DNA from: Formicarius rufipectus | Taxonomy: Eukaryota > Chordata > Aves > Passeriformes > Formicariidae | DNA length: 64,000 bases | Assembly: GCA_013399695.1 (NCBI GenBank) | Contig: VXAU01000303.1 | Span: forward strand, 644,107-708,106 | Direction: 5' to 3' | In this document: positions 12,001 through 22,578 of the stretch, piece after piece | Layout: the number at the start of each line of letters is the position of its first letter | Position numbering within the stretch: position 1 is the first letter of the stretch | Notes under the pieces: generated by a model | Told to the model about the DNA's origin: nothing | The model's input: the letters and a program-made list of their open reading frames with translations, nothing else | Database searches by the model: none | Program-made: the position numbers and the translations under genes

Positions 12001-14117
12001 TCATTCAGTGAGATAAGAAACTTTCATCCTAGTCACTAATTTATTTTGTACTTCATTACAGTTCCTGTAATTACCCATGAGAATAGCTGTTCTTCCTCTA
12101 AATTATTCCAATTTTGCAGGAAACCTGTGGTGGAATCTCAGGTTTTGTTGTCAGTGCTCTCTTCATAGTACACCAAAGTCTGCAACAGAAGGAATGAAGC
12201 AGAACTGAATTGGCCACTTGCCTGCACCAGCTGCCTCCATCTAAGCACTTCCTCACAAGCATCCTGCCTGCTATTGATCCAGTCATGCTTTGTCCAGCAC
12301 CAGCTGCTCCTCAGATGCATTTCTGAAAATGAGGGTCAGGTCTTACGATCCAAGTGCATTGGCTTTAATTGTTTCTCCTGCACTGGAGTGGAGCTGTAGA
12401 AAGGTTTCCTTCTTGTTTGACTTGTGACACACCAAATGTCTTGAGCTTGGTCTAGTCGCTGTCAGACAGGGGTTTAGTGGTAAAGGGTACCCATTCCAGG
12501 AGGCTGAACAGAATGGTCTGAGTGTGCCTTGGACTGAGCAGGGAGCTGGGCAATGTTTAACTAATACCTGAGTGGTTGTTTTGCAGCACACTGCAGCAGT
12601 GGTGAGTGCCAAGAGCTACCTGTGTCCTGTGTGTGGCAGAGCACTCAGCTCACCGGGGTCCCTTGGGAGGCACCTCCTTATCCACTCAGAAGACCAGCTG
12701 TCCAACTGTGCAGTGTGTGGAACACGCTTCACCAGCCACGCCACCTTCAACAGGTGAGGGTCAGGCTGGTGAGTGGGCTAGAGCACCACATTTAAAGATT
12801 AGGCAGTTTGCCTCAAATAACTCAGAAGTCATGGCTCTGGATACATGGAGGCCTGTAGGACAGTGCTAAACATCCCCAGTGAGTGAGATTCCTTCAATCC
12901 CTTCCTGTCTGCAGATCTGCATCTGCTGCCAAGACCTTCACGGGCTGCCCTGGTAAAAGGGTGTTTCTTAGCTCCATGCTAGAGAGGTGCAGGAAGCACT
13001 GGGGTCTCCAGTCACTGGAGAACAATGCATTGCTTCCTTTGCCCAGCAATCCATCAGTGTAGGGTTGCACTGCCCAGGGCGGTTCATCATTTCCTGAGCA
13101 GCGCTACAGGCAAAGACCAAAACCTTCCTTTGTTCCCTGTCTGGTGGGAGATTATCCGTTGACCAGTGGAAAACAGCTGAAAGGAGAAACCCAGACATGG
13201 TGGAGAGGAGCAGCTCACTGGTTAATTCCTGCTCTTGTGCTTTTCCTACCCAAATACTGCTCTGGGTTAACCCACTTCCTACCCTGGATAGGATGGTGCT
13301 TTACTTGAGATACTCAGATGCATCTGTGGGCAAATGGCTTAGCAGAGGCCTCTGCCGTGGGCTGTAGTGGAGGCATTGTTCATGGTAGCCCCTGGGTACT
13401 CTGAGATGGGGACTCTGCTGACAGCACCAAGTCTCTGACTCTGTTCATTTTGTGCTTTGCAGTGAGAAGCTGCCAGAAGTGCTCAGTGCAGATCGGCTGC
13501 CAGTGCCGCAGGGCCAGGGCCCCTCCGGTGCTGAGGGAAAGGACGTTGCCTTTCGCACCCCTGTGTACCCTGCGGGCATCCTCCTCGTGTGCAACAACTG
13601 TGCTGCGTACCGCAAGCTGCTGGAGGCACAGAGCCCTGGCATGCGCAAGTGGGCCCTGCGGCGGCAGAACGAGCCCCTGGAGGTGCGACTGCAGCGCCTG
13701 GAGCGGGAGCGCACGGCCAAGAAGAGCCGTCGGGACAACGAGACACCCGAGGAGCGAGAAGTGAGGCGCATGCGGGACCGGGAAGCCAAGCGGCTGCAGC
13801 GCATGCAGGAGACGGATGAGCAGCGGGCGCGGCGGCTGCAGAGGGACCGGGAGGCCATGCGCCTGAAACGTGCCAATGAGACCCCCGAGAAGCGACAGGC
13901 CCGGCTCATCCGGGAGCGTGAGGCCAAGAGGCTCAAGCGGCGCCTGGAGAAAATGGACATGATGCTTCGGGCACAGTTTGGCCAGGACCCCTCTGCCATG
14001 GCTGCTTTAGCAGCTGAGGTGAACTTTTTCCAGCTGCCAGTGAGCAATGTGGAGCTGGAGAGCCAGCTGCTGGGCAAAATGACCTTTGAGGAGCAGAGCA
14101 ACAGTGCGCTGCAGTAA
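3008..14117 (+). CDS. ZNF821: ZNF821, C2H2 zinc-finger protein with STPR domain (whole coding span, six exons, 411 aa)
   Basis: Joining 3008-3047, 9801-9926, 10411-10553, 11620-11724, 12587-12753 and 13463-14117 gives one open frame of 412 codons including stop; I recall about 412 aa for the human protein. It begins MSRRKQTTPNKVHWEQVFAG. Two classical C2H2 fingers are visible: C119/C122/H135/H139 and C151/C154/H167/H171. A third, C179/C182, keeps only H189 and looks degenerate. Residues about 260-351 form four 23-residue arginine/glutamate-rich STPR repeats, a helical DNA-binding repeat first described in silkworm FMBP-1. A CxxC pair (C237/C240) precedes it. An acidic Ser-rich patch lies at about 50-80. 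The likely role is a nuclear DNA-binding regulator whose targets cannot be read from sequence. Intron 3 appears to use a GC donor. Confidence 0.96.
3048..9800 (+). other. ZNF821: ZNF821 intron 1 (largest, 6.75 kb)
   Basis: No coding exon, RNA gene or clear transposon was recognised here. A CT/AC microsatellite lies at 6289-6318. Several short open frames have no recognisable protein content and are treated as chance. Confidence 0.75.
6289..6318. repeat. (TC)n(AC)n microsatellite
   Basis: A short CT-rich run passes into nine consecutive AC units, then ATGCAC. It is an ordinary simple repeat in ZNF821 intron 1. Confidence 0.9.
9801..9926 (+). CDS. ZNF821: ZNF821 coding exon 2
   Basis: The acceptor GTGGCTGCCAG ends at 9800 and the donor GTGAGT starts at 9927. 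The exon completes the Trp codon and encodes EQVFAGLEEQARQAMMKNNF through to the SSSS run, matching the conserved N-terminal part of ZNF821. Confidence 0.94.
10411..10553 (+). CDS. ZNF821: ZNF821 coding exon 3 (ends at an apparent GC donor)
   Basis: The acceptor ATGTTTTAG ends at 10410. The exon encodes GSDDEETTQDEVSSHTSEED and a Lys/Glu-rich stretch ending RVNE. The donor is GAG|GCAAGT at 10554, the canonical GC-type 5' splice site. The alternative GTAAAC at 10545 keeps the frame but is a weaker match and would drop VNE. The NE|V junction agrees with the human protein as I recall it. Confidence 0.85.
10980..11503 (-). mobile_element. Solo LTR of an endogenous retrovirus (class II-like), antisense in ZNF821 intron 3
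   Basis: The element is 524 bp. Its ends are the inverted pair TGTCG...CGACA, and it is flanked by a perfect 6-bp target duplication GGACTG (10974-10979 and 11504-11509). Read on the minus strand it starts TGTCGGGAGAGA and ends GGACCGCGACA. It has two ATTGG (inverted CCAAT) boxes in near-identical context, a TATAAG box at about 11069-11074 and an AATAAA signal at 11046-11051. No gag, pol or env sequence is present, so it is a solo LTR left by recombination between two LTRs. The 6-bp duplication is typical of alpha/betaretrovirus-related elements. It fills half of the intron and lies opposite to the gene. Confidence 0.9.
11620..11724 (+). CDS. ZNF821: ZNF821 coding exon 4 (zinc finger 1)
   Basis: The acceptor TCCCTGCAG ends at 11619 and the donor GTAGGG starts at 11725. 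The exon encodes VPESLNADPMLGLSQCPLCQ and then finger 1 up to HVYQ; its last His is the first residue of the next exon. Length is 105 nt, phase 0 at both ends. Confidence 0.95.
11725..12586 (+). other. ZNF821: ZNF821 intron 4
   Basis: This 862-bp intron holds no recognisable gene or repeat. Confidence 0.8.
12587..12753 (+). CDS. ZNF821: ZNF821 coding exon 5 (zinc fingers 2 and 3)
   Basis: The acceptor TTTTGCAG ends at 12586 and the donor AG|GTGAGG starts at 12754. It encodes HTAAVVSAKSYLCPVCGRAL, finger 2, then NCAVCGTRF of the degenerate third finger. The exon ends two bases into a Ser codon. Confidence 0.95.
12754..13462 (+). other. ZNF821: ZNF821 intron 5
   Basis: This 709-bp intron holds no recognisable feature. 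Confidence 0.8.
13463..14117 (+). CDS. ZNF821: ZNF821 terminal coding exon (CxxC pair, STPR repeats, stop)
   Basis: The acceptor GCTTTGCAG ends at 13462; the stop TAA is at 14115-14117. The exon encodes SEKLPEVL, a CxxC segment LVCNNCAAYRKLLEAQ, four tandem 23-residue STPR repeats at nt 13659-13934, and a C-terminus with FFQLPVSNVELESQLLGKM. The STPR part is GC-rich and strongly charged, so other frames are open across it; those frames are shadows. Confidence 0.96.
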
Positions 14118-14375
14118 ATCACAGCCGTGAATGGTGCTGCCTCTGCTGTGCCTCCCCCAGGTGCACTAGCAGGCTTCTGGGCTCAGGAGGCTGCTGGGGG
14201 TCACTGCCTGATCTTCCCTGACAGGTCCCTTCCTGAATCCAGGATGAGAGCAAAGCTGAGAGATGTCTGCCAAAGCAGCTCTGGTGGGAGCAGATTCTGA
14301 GGATACAGTTTGCTCCTGGGGGCCAAGTCACAGCCTATGACAGAAGGAAAATAAATTAATGTTCACATTCATAAG
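14118..14375 (+). other. ZNF821: ZNF821 3'UTR with poly(A) signal at 14350-14355
   Basis: A short 3' untranslated region follows the stop. AATAAA at 14350-14355 is the first canonical signal, followed within 40 bases by T/GT-rich sequence. The end is inferred. Confidence 0.7.
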
Positions 14376-14880
14376 TCCCATTCTTTACCTCTTGTGCTTT
14401 GCCCTGTTCTTGAACCCTTCTCTACAGATGGGTATGGGCTATTGCAGTACTGCTGTAGGAGAAGCCCACGTTGCTAAGAAAGGATCATGTTTACTGCAGC
14501 ATGAATTATGTAGCTGAAGACTTCGGTAGTCCACAAGTCCTCAAGGAATAATCCTTTGCAGTTTGTGCCCATAAAAAAGGAAACAAAGGAGGATGTCTTG
14601 CTGGAAATGGCTGTGCACATCCCTTTTCTTAACACTATTATTATGTGCTTATTTGCAGTAGCAGCCGTGGAAAAATTAAGAGGAAACAGCTCCTGTTGTA
14701 AGATACCCCATAAAAACAGTAAACGGCTGGTTGAGGAAAGCAAACAACAGACAAGTTTGCTGCTTTACTCACAAGTTAATTTTCACCTAAGCAGCATTTC
14801 AGGTTTGCAAGTGAAAGAGTTGATTGAATGGTAACTAATAGAACAGGTCAGTTTCTAGGACTGTATGGGTTTGCTTTCTC

Positions 14881-14972
14881 CTTTATTCAGCACTGGTGAG
14901 GCCACATCTGGAGTCCTGTGTCCAGTGCTGGGGTCCCCACTGCAAGAGCAGTGCAGAGATATTGGAGACAAA
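14881..14972 (+). mobile_element. CR1 LINE fragment
   Basis: The text CACTGGTGAGGCCACATCTG followed by GAGTCCTGTGTCCAGTGCTGGG matches the well-known 3' coding part of avian CR1 elements. Only about 90 bp are recognisable, so it is an old, truncated copy. Confidence 0.85.
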
Positions 14973-16139
14973 ATGTTATCATAGCCTATGTCTAGAGGAA
15001 AATGTTCCCACTATTAAACTGTGCAACAATGGAAATTAAATCTAGGCATCTTGAAAGTGGAAAAGGGAAAGCAGTGGCACCAGAAGGCTCATGAGGGGCA
15101 AGGAGGCAGTACACTCCCTGTTATTTGGTTTCTTTAAGAACAGGCATCTGAAAGTGCATGGTATAGCTTTGTGGTTTCCAAACATCAGTCCACCAAAGGC
15201 CAGTGTGCCACACCTCTGTGTTTTGCAGCCTGAAGATCCCTACTATCTTCACAGCATTTCCAGTTAAGGTCTGGAGTCACACAGTAGTTCAAACACCCTG
15301 GGAGCTGCTGCCTTCTCTCTGATGGCTGTTTCTCTGCTTTAAGTCAGAAGTGGTGACCACAAGACTCCTATTTGAGATCAGAAAAGTTAAGACAAGAAGC
15401 AAAACCTTTTGACCAGACTACTTAGAATCCTGATTTCCCCCTCATTTTTCAGTTTGAAAAACATTTGATTGCAGTCCCTTAAAGACCAAGTTAAAATAGT
15501 TGCCTTCAAATTGCATAATGTTTTTTTCTGGTGGTAATGAACTACCCACAATGCCAGCCCTGAGGATGCTGCTAGGAAAGAGCACTGAACCTTTTCAGTG
15601 CTAGTTTCCTCCACATGTCCTGTTTTAACATGACATTCATCATGTAGAATTGACACCCAGGAGCCATCCCTGCCTCTCTCTTTTGGAAAGCACACCAGAC
15701 TGTAAAGGAGCTATTCAGTTCCATGTTCCTTTGTCTCTTCCTTTATTCTCTGATGTCTCACTTTTATCATTACCTTATTTTACCTTATCCTTATTTTCAT
15801 ATCCAAACCCACAGTTTGCTTCTAGCTGTATTTGCTTTTGCTCTACCTCACGTTTTGCCTGCCCAGCAGAGATGTACCTTCACTCTGCAACCTGCAGCTG
15901 GAACTTTCCCTGCAGCATCACTGGCAACTGATCTTTATGCCAAGGGGTTCGAAAGAGACCATGTAAAACAAAAGTGTATGGCAAAATTATAGCTTATAAT
16001 CCATCTGTCAGACAACCTGTACCTTGCCCTTGTCATGAATCTTCAGATCACCGTGTAAGACCAGAGAAGGCACATCTTTGATGATCACTGATGCTACAGA
16101 TGAGCAAAAAGTCTCAAACACCAAAGGAAAAGCTATTGG

Positions 16140-16184
16140 TTTATATATAGATTTAGATATATATATATAGATATAGATATATAC
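16140..16184. repeat. (TA)n / (GATA)n simple repeat
   Basis: TATATA, GATATA and TAGATA units alternate for about 45 bp in the intergenic DNA next to the presumed 3' end of ATXN1L. Confidence 0.85.
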
Positions 16185-16329
16185 TGTGTTTACAGAGTCA
16201 ACAAGTTAAATGCAATATTCATAAGAGCATTGACAATAAAAATACAATCTGTGTAGCCAAGTACAGACTTAAAATGGTAAAACAGGAAAAAGGATCTCAC
16301 CAAAAGTACAAATATACAGTACAAATTGA

Positions 16330-16335
16330 TTTATT
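16330..16335 (-). terminator. ATXN1L: Candidate ATXN1L poly(A) signal
   Basis: The minus strand reads AATAAA here, in an A/T-rich context about 4.2 kb beyond the stop. The human gene also has a very long 3'UTR as I recall. Transcript ends were not verified. Confidence 0.45.
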
Positions 16336-19300
16336 TAAAACAGTTACAAAAAAGCACAACAAAATAGAGATTATCCTTAGAATTATTAATGCTTTGTTAA
16401 AGATCAGGTAGGAGGAAAGGGGCAAGGACAGGGTTGGAGGGGAGCACCTGACTAGTTCTAAGGCTTTAGATACACTGCGTCGGTTACATGTTAATACAGC
16501 CATATACTGGGATTATAGTGAGGGGTCAGCACTTATCTACAAACACCTCCCTGCCTCTGGGCAGCCCAGCCAGCCCCCCCATGTCTGTCTGTATCTGGGC
16601 AGATCCTCCCTGGTGCCAAGGTGCCATGAAAGCTGAAAACAACTTGAGTGTGCAGGGGTGTGTTGGCAGCAGCAGCAGCCTGGAAGGACCTTAGGGGCAA
16701 TCCTGTCCTCCAAAGACAGGCATGAAGGCCATGCAAGGGCCTGGACCATCAACCTTTTAAGCTATACAGGGAACACCCTGGGCCAAACTGTATTGAATGT
16801 GCATTCATGGCCATCTTAGCAGCTTCTGCAAAGTGTCAGGCCCTAGGACAGACTGAAAGACAAGAAGCAGTTTTGAGTGATGCTGGGGAAAGGCACATGT
16901 GCTGCTGCGGGCAGGAACTACCATTTGGGCTACTCCAGCTGTTGTAGTTTCTTTCACAATATTTTCTGAGTAACAAGGATTGTTAGTTCTCTATGGGGCA
17001 AAGTGACTTCAAGTGTGGGGTGGGGACAGGGACACTTAATGTGAAAAGTGCATTATACCTGCTCAGCAGCTGGAAGGGGAAGGCAGAGGGCAACCTCTTC
17101 AGCTTCCCTCCCTTCCAGACAGAGCCTCCTCTGCATAGTCATAGGCATGAGCACTCATTGCTGTGAATGACAGGCCTGGCTCAGCTGGGCAGCTGACCCG
17201 AAGAATGTTCCATGGGATGGGACAGATGGCTACAGACACTCATTATTGCATCCCACAGACTCCTGCTACAGAGTGTGAGTTGGGTAAGACCAGTACCAGG
17301 AGGCCTTCTCCTCCTCCACAGAGGACAGACCACAACCTTCCTCCCCTTCACAATAGCAGCAGGAACATATTTCTCTGAGAAATCTGTCGCATCTCTGCCA
17401 GCAGAAAAGCCCAGGTAACCATCCTACTCCACAGTGTCTTCCTGGCTTTATCTCCTTTCCCTGTAAACTCAAGAAATAAATTTCCTCCATGGGCTCATTC
17501 ACAACCTTTCTGCCTGCAGCAGAGCCTGTCTCACATACTCCCTGTCCCAGGAGAGTCTCAATACTCAGCACAACCAGCACTACAGCGCTGAGCCACACAG
17601 CCCTGCCCAGTAAGGACAGGTTCTGGTGATAACTAGTACTGCTAAGCTGGGCTGGAGGACCTCAAGTGGCCCCTCTTGCCCACTGTTTGGGGCTAGTAGC
17701 CAGACATACCTACTCTTCATCTCAGTGCCCTGCCTCAAGCTGAGCCCCAAAGCACTGCTTCCAGGAAAGAGCTGGCAGCTGAAACATGCACAACATTGGG
17801 ACTGACAGTCTGGGTAGAAGGACTGAGATCCAATTCACTCTGGCCTGTTCCACAGAGCTCAGGACTGCGCTCAACAAAGGTGCAGCAAGCCAAAGTCCAG
17901 GTCAGCATCCAGGTAAACAACAAAGGTGAGCACCTTCACAGCCCTTCAGCTACCTACAGTACAAAGCTGTTTTAGCCACACAGGGTCTTGCCTCAGTTGT
18001 CCATGCTGCCCATTCAGACCATGGCACAGTGCAGCTGAGACTGGGGAGGAGTCACAGTAACAAATAGGATAAGGCAGGTTCTCCAAACCCTCACTCCAAG
18101 ACAGACCCCTGTTCACACATGTGAGAGCTCTGCACCCTCAGCTGCTCAGACATTCCCTCTGTGGTATAGCCAGTCCCTCTACATTCACACATCATAGGTA
18201 TACAAGATTCCTTTCTCAGTTGCCTGTCACAGCTCTGAATTGTTCTGCATGCATGGAGCAAAGAACAGGCACAATAACCTGAGCTCTTCTGTCTCCTGCC
18301 TTTGGCCACAGACACCTCGGATATCCTGAGCTTTAAGGACACCAATATTAATAGAAATCTCTGTGTAGGAGAGTCCAGTGAAGAGGAGCTGTGATGCCTC
18401 CAGGTGATGAGGGGGCCCAGGTGCACACTTCACTGAGAAACAGGGCTGTGAAAATAGCATATGTTCCTGCAGATGCTGCACCAGAGGAGGCAGAATCTTT
18501 ACATGACAGCATCACCATGACTTCACACATCTCAAACACAACTGATGAGATTAGAAGTAGTGTGTCATTTGGGAGCAGCTACATGTGATACAGACAGCAC
18601 TCTCATTTTGGAGAGCCCCATGAAGCATAAACACTGAAGGCATGATTAGCACGTATCTCACCTAGGGCCTGAAGAGAGTCTGTCCTGGTGCAGGTATTTC
18701 AAAGGCAACAGAAATGGCTAACAATGTATTAGGAAAACAGAACTGGGATGGAAGGGACACTGTGGAGACTCTCTAACTTGCTTAATATCCAGGCAGAGCA
18801 CCTGCCCGTTACACAACAAAAGCCAGCCAGTTACAGGACAGAAAGTGCAGAACAGTTCTCAGACAGCACTGCTGCAAGGAGAGGTGCTGACACACACCAT
18901 CCTGTGACAGAGAGGAGCAGTGCCCCAGGAGTCAGGCACTCCTGATAGAAACTTCAGGAAAATGAGAGCAGGGAGACCGAAACAGCATGCTGGACATCAA
19001 TGCTGGACATCAGGGCTCTGAACACTGAGAAGAGCCTTCTCCAAAGTCTGGACCTAGCACAGAGATGGACACCTGAACACAAGGAATACTTAACCCAAGT
19101 TAAGTCAATGAAAAGTCCTTCCTCCCCAGAACAGTGACCATTCCTTAACCTAGCTGAGCAGTTAGAGTTGGTGTTGTAACACACCATCAGAGGGCAGATT
19201 AGTGTAACTACAGAAGCCTTCACTCAATAGAGTGTTATCACCACAATGAGGTATTCATACACAACTGTATTAAATCTCACCATGAAAAAGACTACTCTTG

Positions 19301-19627
19301 ATTTTATCACGCTTTACAGAGGAACTCCAAAGTGAAGCATCAGAAAAACTAACAAAACCATCCCAAAATGCCCTGTGATGCTGTGATATTTTTAGAGCCC
19401 CTACATTAATCATAGAACTGTACTTAGCAGAAACATTGTACCTTGCCTGCACATGCACAAACACTTGTCTCTTGTCTAGAGCTTATTCAGGAAACTGCCT
19501 GCAGGGCAGAATTAGCCATCCAGAATGGCATTTTTTTCTGACTTAATTACAAAATAGTCTTGGTCTTCTCACAGGAAAAGGATGTTTTCATCCTTCCCTA
19601 CAGAATGCTGAATATATTTTACTCCAG

Positions 19628-19690
19628 CTTAAAAAAAATGCAAACCAACAAAATAAAACCCGAAATCCAACCAACCAAAAAACCCCAACC
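19628..19690. repeat. A/C-rich low-complexity tract
   Basis: Runs of A interrupted by CC and CAACC units, of the same texture as the tracts at 794-964, 32471-32611 and 63464-63535. Confidence 0.8.
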
Positions 19691-20526
19691 CTATTCATCC
19701 CTAGCCTAAGCCCCTGAAAATTTGGAAGTCCAAGAGTTGTGGGGGTTTTTTTTAAGTAAGTAACATGGGAAGAAAGACTTGATTTGGTGGCAAACAAATA
19801 TATTTCATAGCAGGAAATGAAATGTCTTTCATCCCAACTTGTGTCCCATCCCAAGTGGTCAAGTTCCCTATTCACCTACGCCCAAACCCCTCCTTTTGGT
19901 CCTTCCTCTTGAATTTTTCTGAATCTTTCAAATCTGTACATTCTTTGCAAGAAGAAAGAGTAGTTGGATTCAGTGGAAGAGACATTAATCAGAACCACCA
20001 GAGAAGCACCTCCGTACTGCCCTCGAGAGCACCGTCAGTGAACGGTCCTTTTAAAGTGCATGTGTGAAGAAAGGGGATACTGGGAGTAGAGCCTCCAAAC
20101 TCCAGCTGGGACTCATCTCTCCCCATCATGAGAATGAAGGAATAAAATCTTCAGCAATTTTATCTGCTACCTTAAGCCGTGTTTGCCCACCTCATCTCCC
20201 CACCTGTCCTGAATGTTTAGCCCCTGCCCCACAGGGAGTCAGTTATCCCTGGAGGTGGGAGAAAGCTCCAGCCTCTGGAATGCTCTCATTGCATGCTCAC
20301 GAGCACATCCCTGCTCCCCATCCCAGCGAAGCTTGTCGCTGCTCCCTGAGGCACTGGAGCCCTCCTGACTCCCCAAGAGGGACTGGTCAACCACAGAACT
20401 GGAATGGAGCCAGTTCTGCAGGGCAGAGAGCAGCTTTGCCAGTGAGCCTGTCACAGTCTGTGCAATTCCTCTACCTGAGGGTGAGGCTCACCTGCTGGGG
20501 CTGCCCCAGCTCACACATCCAAAGGA

Positions 20527-22578
20527 TCACTTCCCCGCATTCGAACGCCCTTCGATAGACAGCTTCACCTCCTGGGGAATGAAAGAGGGACGGAGCAGAG
20601 ACGGCCGAGGCTTCTCTGCCTGCACATTGTATCTTTGGAACCCTGGGGCTGTCCAGCAGTGCTGACTGCCAGCCTCAGGCTGAGAGGGCTCTGCACGAGC
20701 ACTCTGGGCCATGCTGTCCCTGTCTGTGTGGCTCTTCCTTTCTGCAGCTCTGTCAGATGGCTCTCGGGGCCCCTGAGCTGTTCGTTCCGATCTCTCCCTA
20801 GCAGATCCCAGCTGAACTGTGAGAGGGGAGTTGGCCTGAGAAGCAGAGTTGCCATTCGTGCTCTGTAAACTGATTGATATGCAGACATCCCCCACTTGCA
20901 GCCTGTGACACGGCAAAGCAAAGAGCTGAGCAGTCCGCCCTGGGCTGCAGGAGGACCAGCCCTGGCCATACACAAAGAAGGGATGCTCTGGGGGCACATC
21001 AATGCTCACTTTACTTTGTTGCTCCCCAACCACAAAATGCAGCGTGACAAGACCAGGCCACTGGCTTTCCTGAAGATCCACTACAGTGCTGGAGTCAATC
21101 TTCAGGCCACCGCTCACCTCTGCACTGCGAACAAAGTCTTGAGTCTGCAGGTCCTCCACCCGCTTCAGCTCTCCTGTCGCCAGCTGGATGATAGCTCCCC
21201 TCATGAAGTGAGAGGGCAGCTGTGATGAGCTGGGTGGCTGCAGCTGGGCCAGCTCCTTTACGAGCACACTTTCTCGAGCCTGCGCATCCGGGCTCTGCCT
21301 CACCAGGGCTTCTGAAGTGGAAGACCTGATGGGCTCAGACCCAACGGGAACAAGGACTGGCTTGCCATTGGCTATCACCATTCCTTTGGTTAACTGCCTA
21401 ACAGTCTCCTCCGGGGACATTCCACACGGGCTCTTGGACTGGCTGTTCCCAGCCCTATCCATGGTGTTCCTCAGCATGTCTTCCTGCCCATCAGGGATAT
21501 TATGGCAAAGGTTTAAAGGGCTCAGGTCATCTTTCCTCTGGGCCACCAGAACATGATAATCCTGAGATGCCAACACTCCCACCACCCTCTGAACCTCCAG
21601 ATCTGTGTCTGGGGTGCTCCTGTGAGCTGGCACAGAGATCTCTCTTCCCAGCATCTGGTAACCTGGAAGGAACTGTCCATCCCCCACACATGCTACTGCA
21701 GCCCTCGAGGGCTGACAGTCCTCAGCTGCACTGCTGGCAGAGTCCATGGCCTCGCTGGTCCTCCTGGCCAGGCTTTGCTCCAGGCGCCTCTGCCCACCGT
21801 TGGCAGCAGCCACCTCTGAGCTCAGCTGACTATCTTGCTGAGGGGACACTGGGCTCCCACCTGCTGCAGGTGCCTCATAGGCTGCATACCCTGGTGGGAG
21901 GCGGGACATCTGATAATAAACAGGAATTCGGCCTGGGGCCATGTCCAGCCGCTGGGGCACAGCCTGGTGCTGTATCCGCCCAGGAGAGGCTGCAGAGGTG
22001 GATTTGTTGAAGCTGTGGGTGGGAGAGGTAGTCTGGGGGGAAGGACCAGCTTCTTCCGTGAACAGGGAAGCATATGGCACAAAGTGGGGTATATGGGGGG
22101 CGGTGAGGTTGCTGGAAGGAGACAGGAGAGGACCAGGCAGGAAGGCAGGAGGGACTGCATAGGGCACTGTGTAGTGGGAACCGACGAGCTGCAGGGAGGC
22201 CGGAGGGATCTGCGCGTAGTGGAGGGGGGGGAAGGGCACTCCCGGGTGCTGGATGATAGGCGAGGTCACGTTGAAGGCGGGGGAAAGGGGGCTCACGTTC
22301 ACCACGGGGTGCAGGCCCGTGGGGGAGAAGGTGGCAGGCGGTGCAGTCACTTTGTAGAGCATCCCGTACTGGTCCACTGTCAGCCCCGCCGCCGCCTCGG
22401 GGGACTCCCCGGGGCTGTAGCGCAGGGGGCCAGGACCCGGCCCGGCCGTCCGGCCCCACTCAGGGCCCTCGCCCTGGGGGCCCCCAGCCCGGCCCGCCTC
22501 GGTGCCTGCGTTGGCGGCGGGAAGGTCCCGCTTCTTTGGCGGGAGGCACTCCTGGCTCCGCTCGTGGCCCGCTCTCAT
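20527..22578 (-). CDS. ATXN1L: ATXN1L, ataxin-1-like protein (BOAT1), single coding exon, 683 aa
   Basis: One uninterrupted minus-strand frame encodes a protein starting MRAGHERSQECLPPKKRDLP and ending SIEGRSNAGK; I recall about 689 aa for human. ATXN1L is a nuclear paralogue of ataxin-1 that binds and stabilises the repressor Capicua (CIC). The AXH domain occupies residues about 456-571 (from SHFMRGAIIQLATGELKRVE to VGDVCISISL). A short basic PPKKR near residues 11-15 may be a nuclear signal. The middle is long, Pro/Ser-rich and probably disordered. No polyglutamine tract is present, as expected for this paralogue. I chose the ATG at 22578 because ERSQECLPPKK follows four residues after the human start; an in-frame ATG at 22614 would add 12 residues (MAARAAGTPRGA). 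The stop TGA is at 20529-20527. Confidence 0.96.
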   Translation of the reverse strand: MRAGHERSQECLPPKKRDLPAANAGTEAGRAGGPQGEGPEWGRTAGPGPGPLRYSPGESPEAAAGLTVDQYGMLYKVTAPPATFSPTGLHPVVNVSPLSPAFNVTSPIIQHPGVPFPPLHYAQIPPASLQLVGSHYTVPYAVPPAFLPGPLLSPSSNLTAPHIPHFVPYASLFTEEAGPSPQTTSPTHSFNKSTSAASPGRIQHQAVPQRLDMAPGRIPVYYQMSRLPPGYAAYEAPAAGGSPVSPQQDSQLSSEVAAANGGQRRLEQSLARRTSEAMDSASSAAEDCQPSRAAVACVGDGQFLPGYQMLGREISVPAHRSTPDTDLEVQRVVGVLASQDYHVLVAQRKDDLSPLNLCHNIPDGQEDMLRNTMDRAGNSQSKSPCGMSPEETVRQLTKGMVIANGKPVLVPVGSEPIRSSTSEALVRQSPDAQARESVLVKELAQLQPPSSSQLPSHFMRGAIIQLATGELKRVEDLQTQDFVRSAEVSGGLKIDSSTVVDLQESQWPGLVTLHFVVGEQQSKVSIDVPPEHPFFVYGQGWSSCSPGRTAQLFALPCHRLQVGDVCISISLQSTNGNSASQANSPLTVQLGSARERSERTAQGPREPSDRAAERKSHTDRDSMAQSARAEPSQPEAGSQHCWTAPGFQRYNVQAEKPRPSLLRPSFIPQEVKLSIEGRSNAGK
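20871..21218 (-). other. ATXN1L: AXH domain of ATXN1L
   Basis: About 116 residues, from SHFMRGAIIQ through DFVRSAEVSGGLKIDSSTVV and PPEHPFFVYGQGWSSCSPGR to CISISL, correspond to the AXH fold shared with ataxin-1. This is the dimerisation and CIC-binding module. It is the best conserved part of the protein against the recalled human sequence. Confidence 0.93.

Larger units (their letters stand above)
14376..16300. other. Intergenic region between ZNF821 and ATXN1L 3' ends
   Basis: No gene was recognised in this stretch. It holds a CR1 fragment at 14881-14972 and an AT-rich simple repeat at 16140-16184. Open frames here resemble no known protein. Confidence 0.65.
16310..20526 (-). other. ATXN1L: ATXN1L probable 3'UTR (about 4.2 kb)
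   Basis: No coding sequence or recognisable transposon lies between the ATXN1L stop and the first convincing minus-strand AATAAA. The only low-complexity tract is the A/C-rich run at 19628-19690. A long unspliced 3'UTR fits the gene family. The exact end is inferred. Confidence 0.5.

Noticed and set aside
13450..13819. Alternative open frames over the last ZNF821 exon
   Set aside because: They are GC-rich shadows of the conserved STPR-encoding frame.
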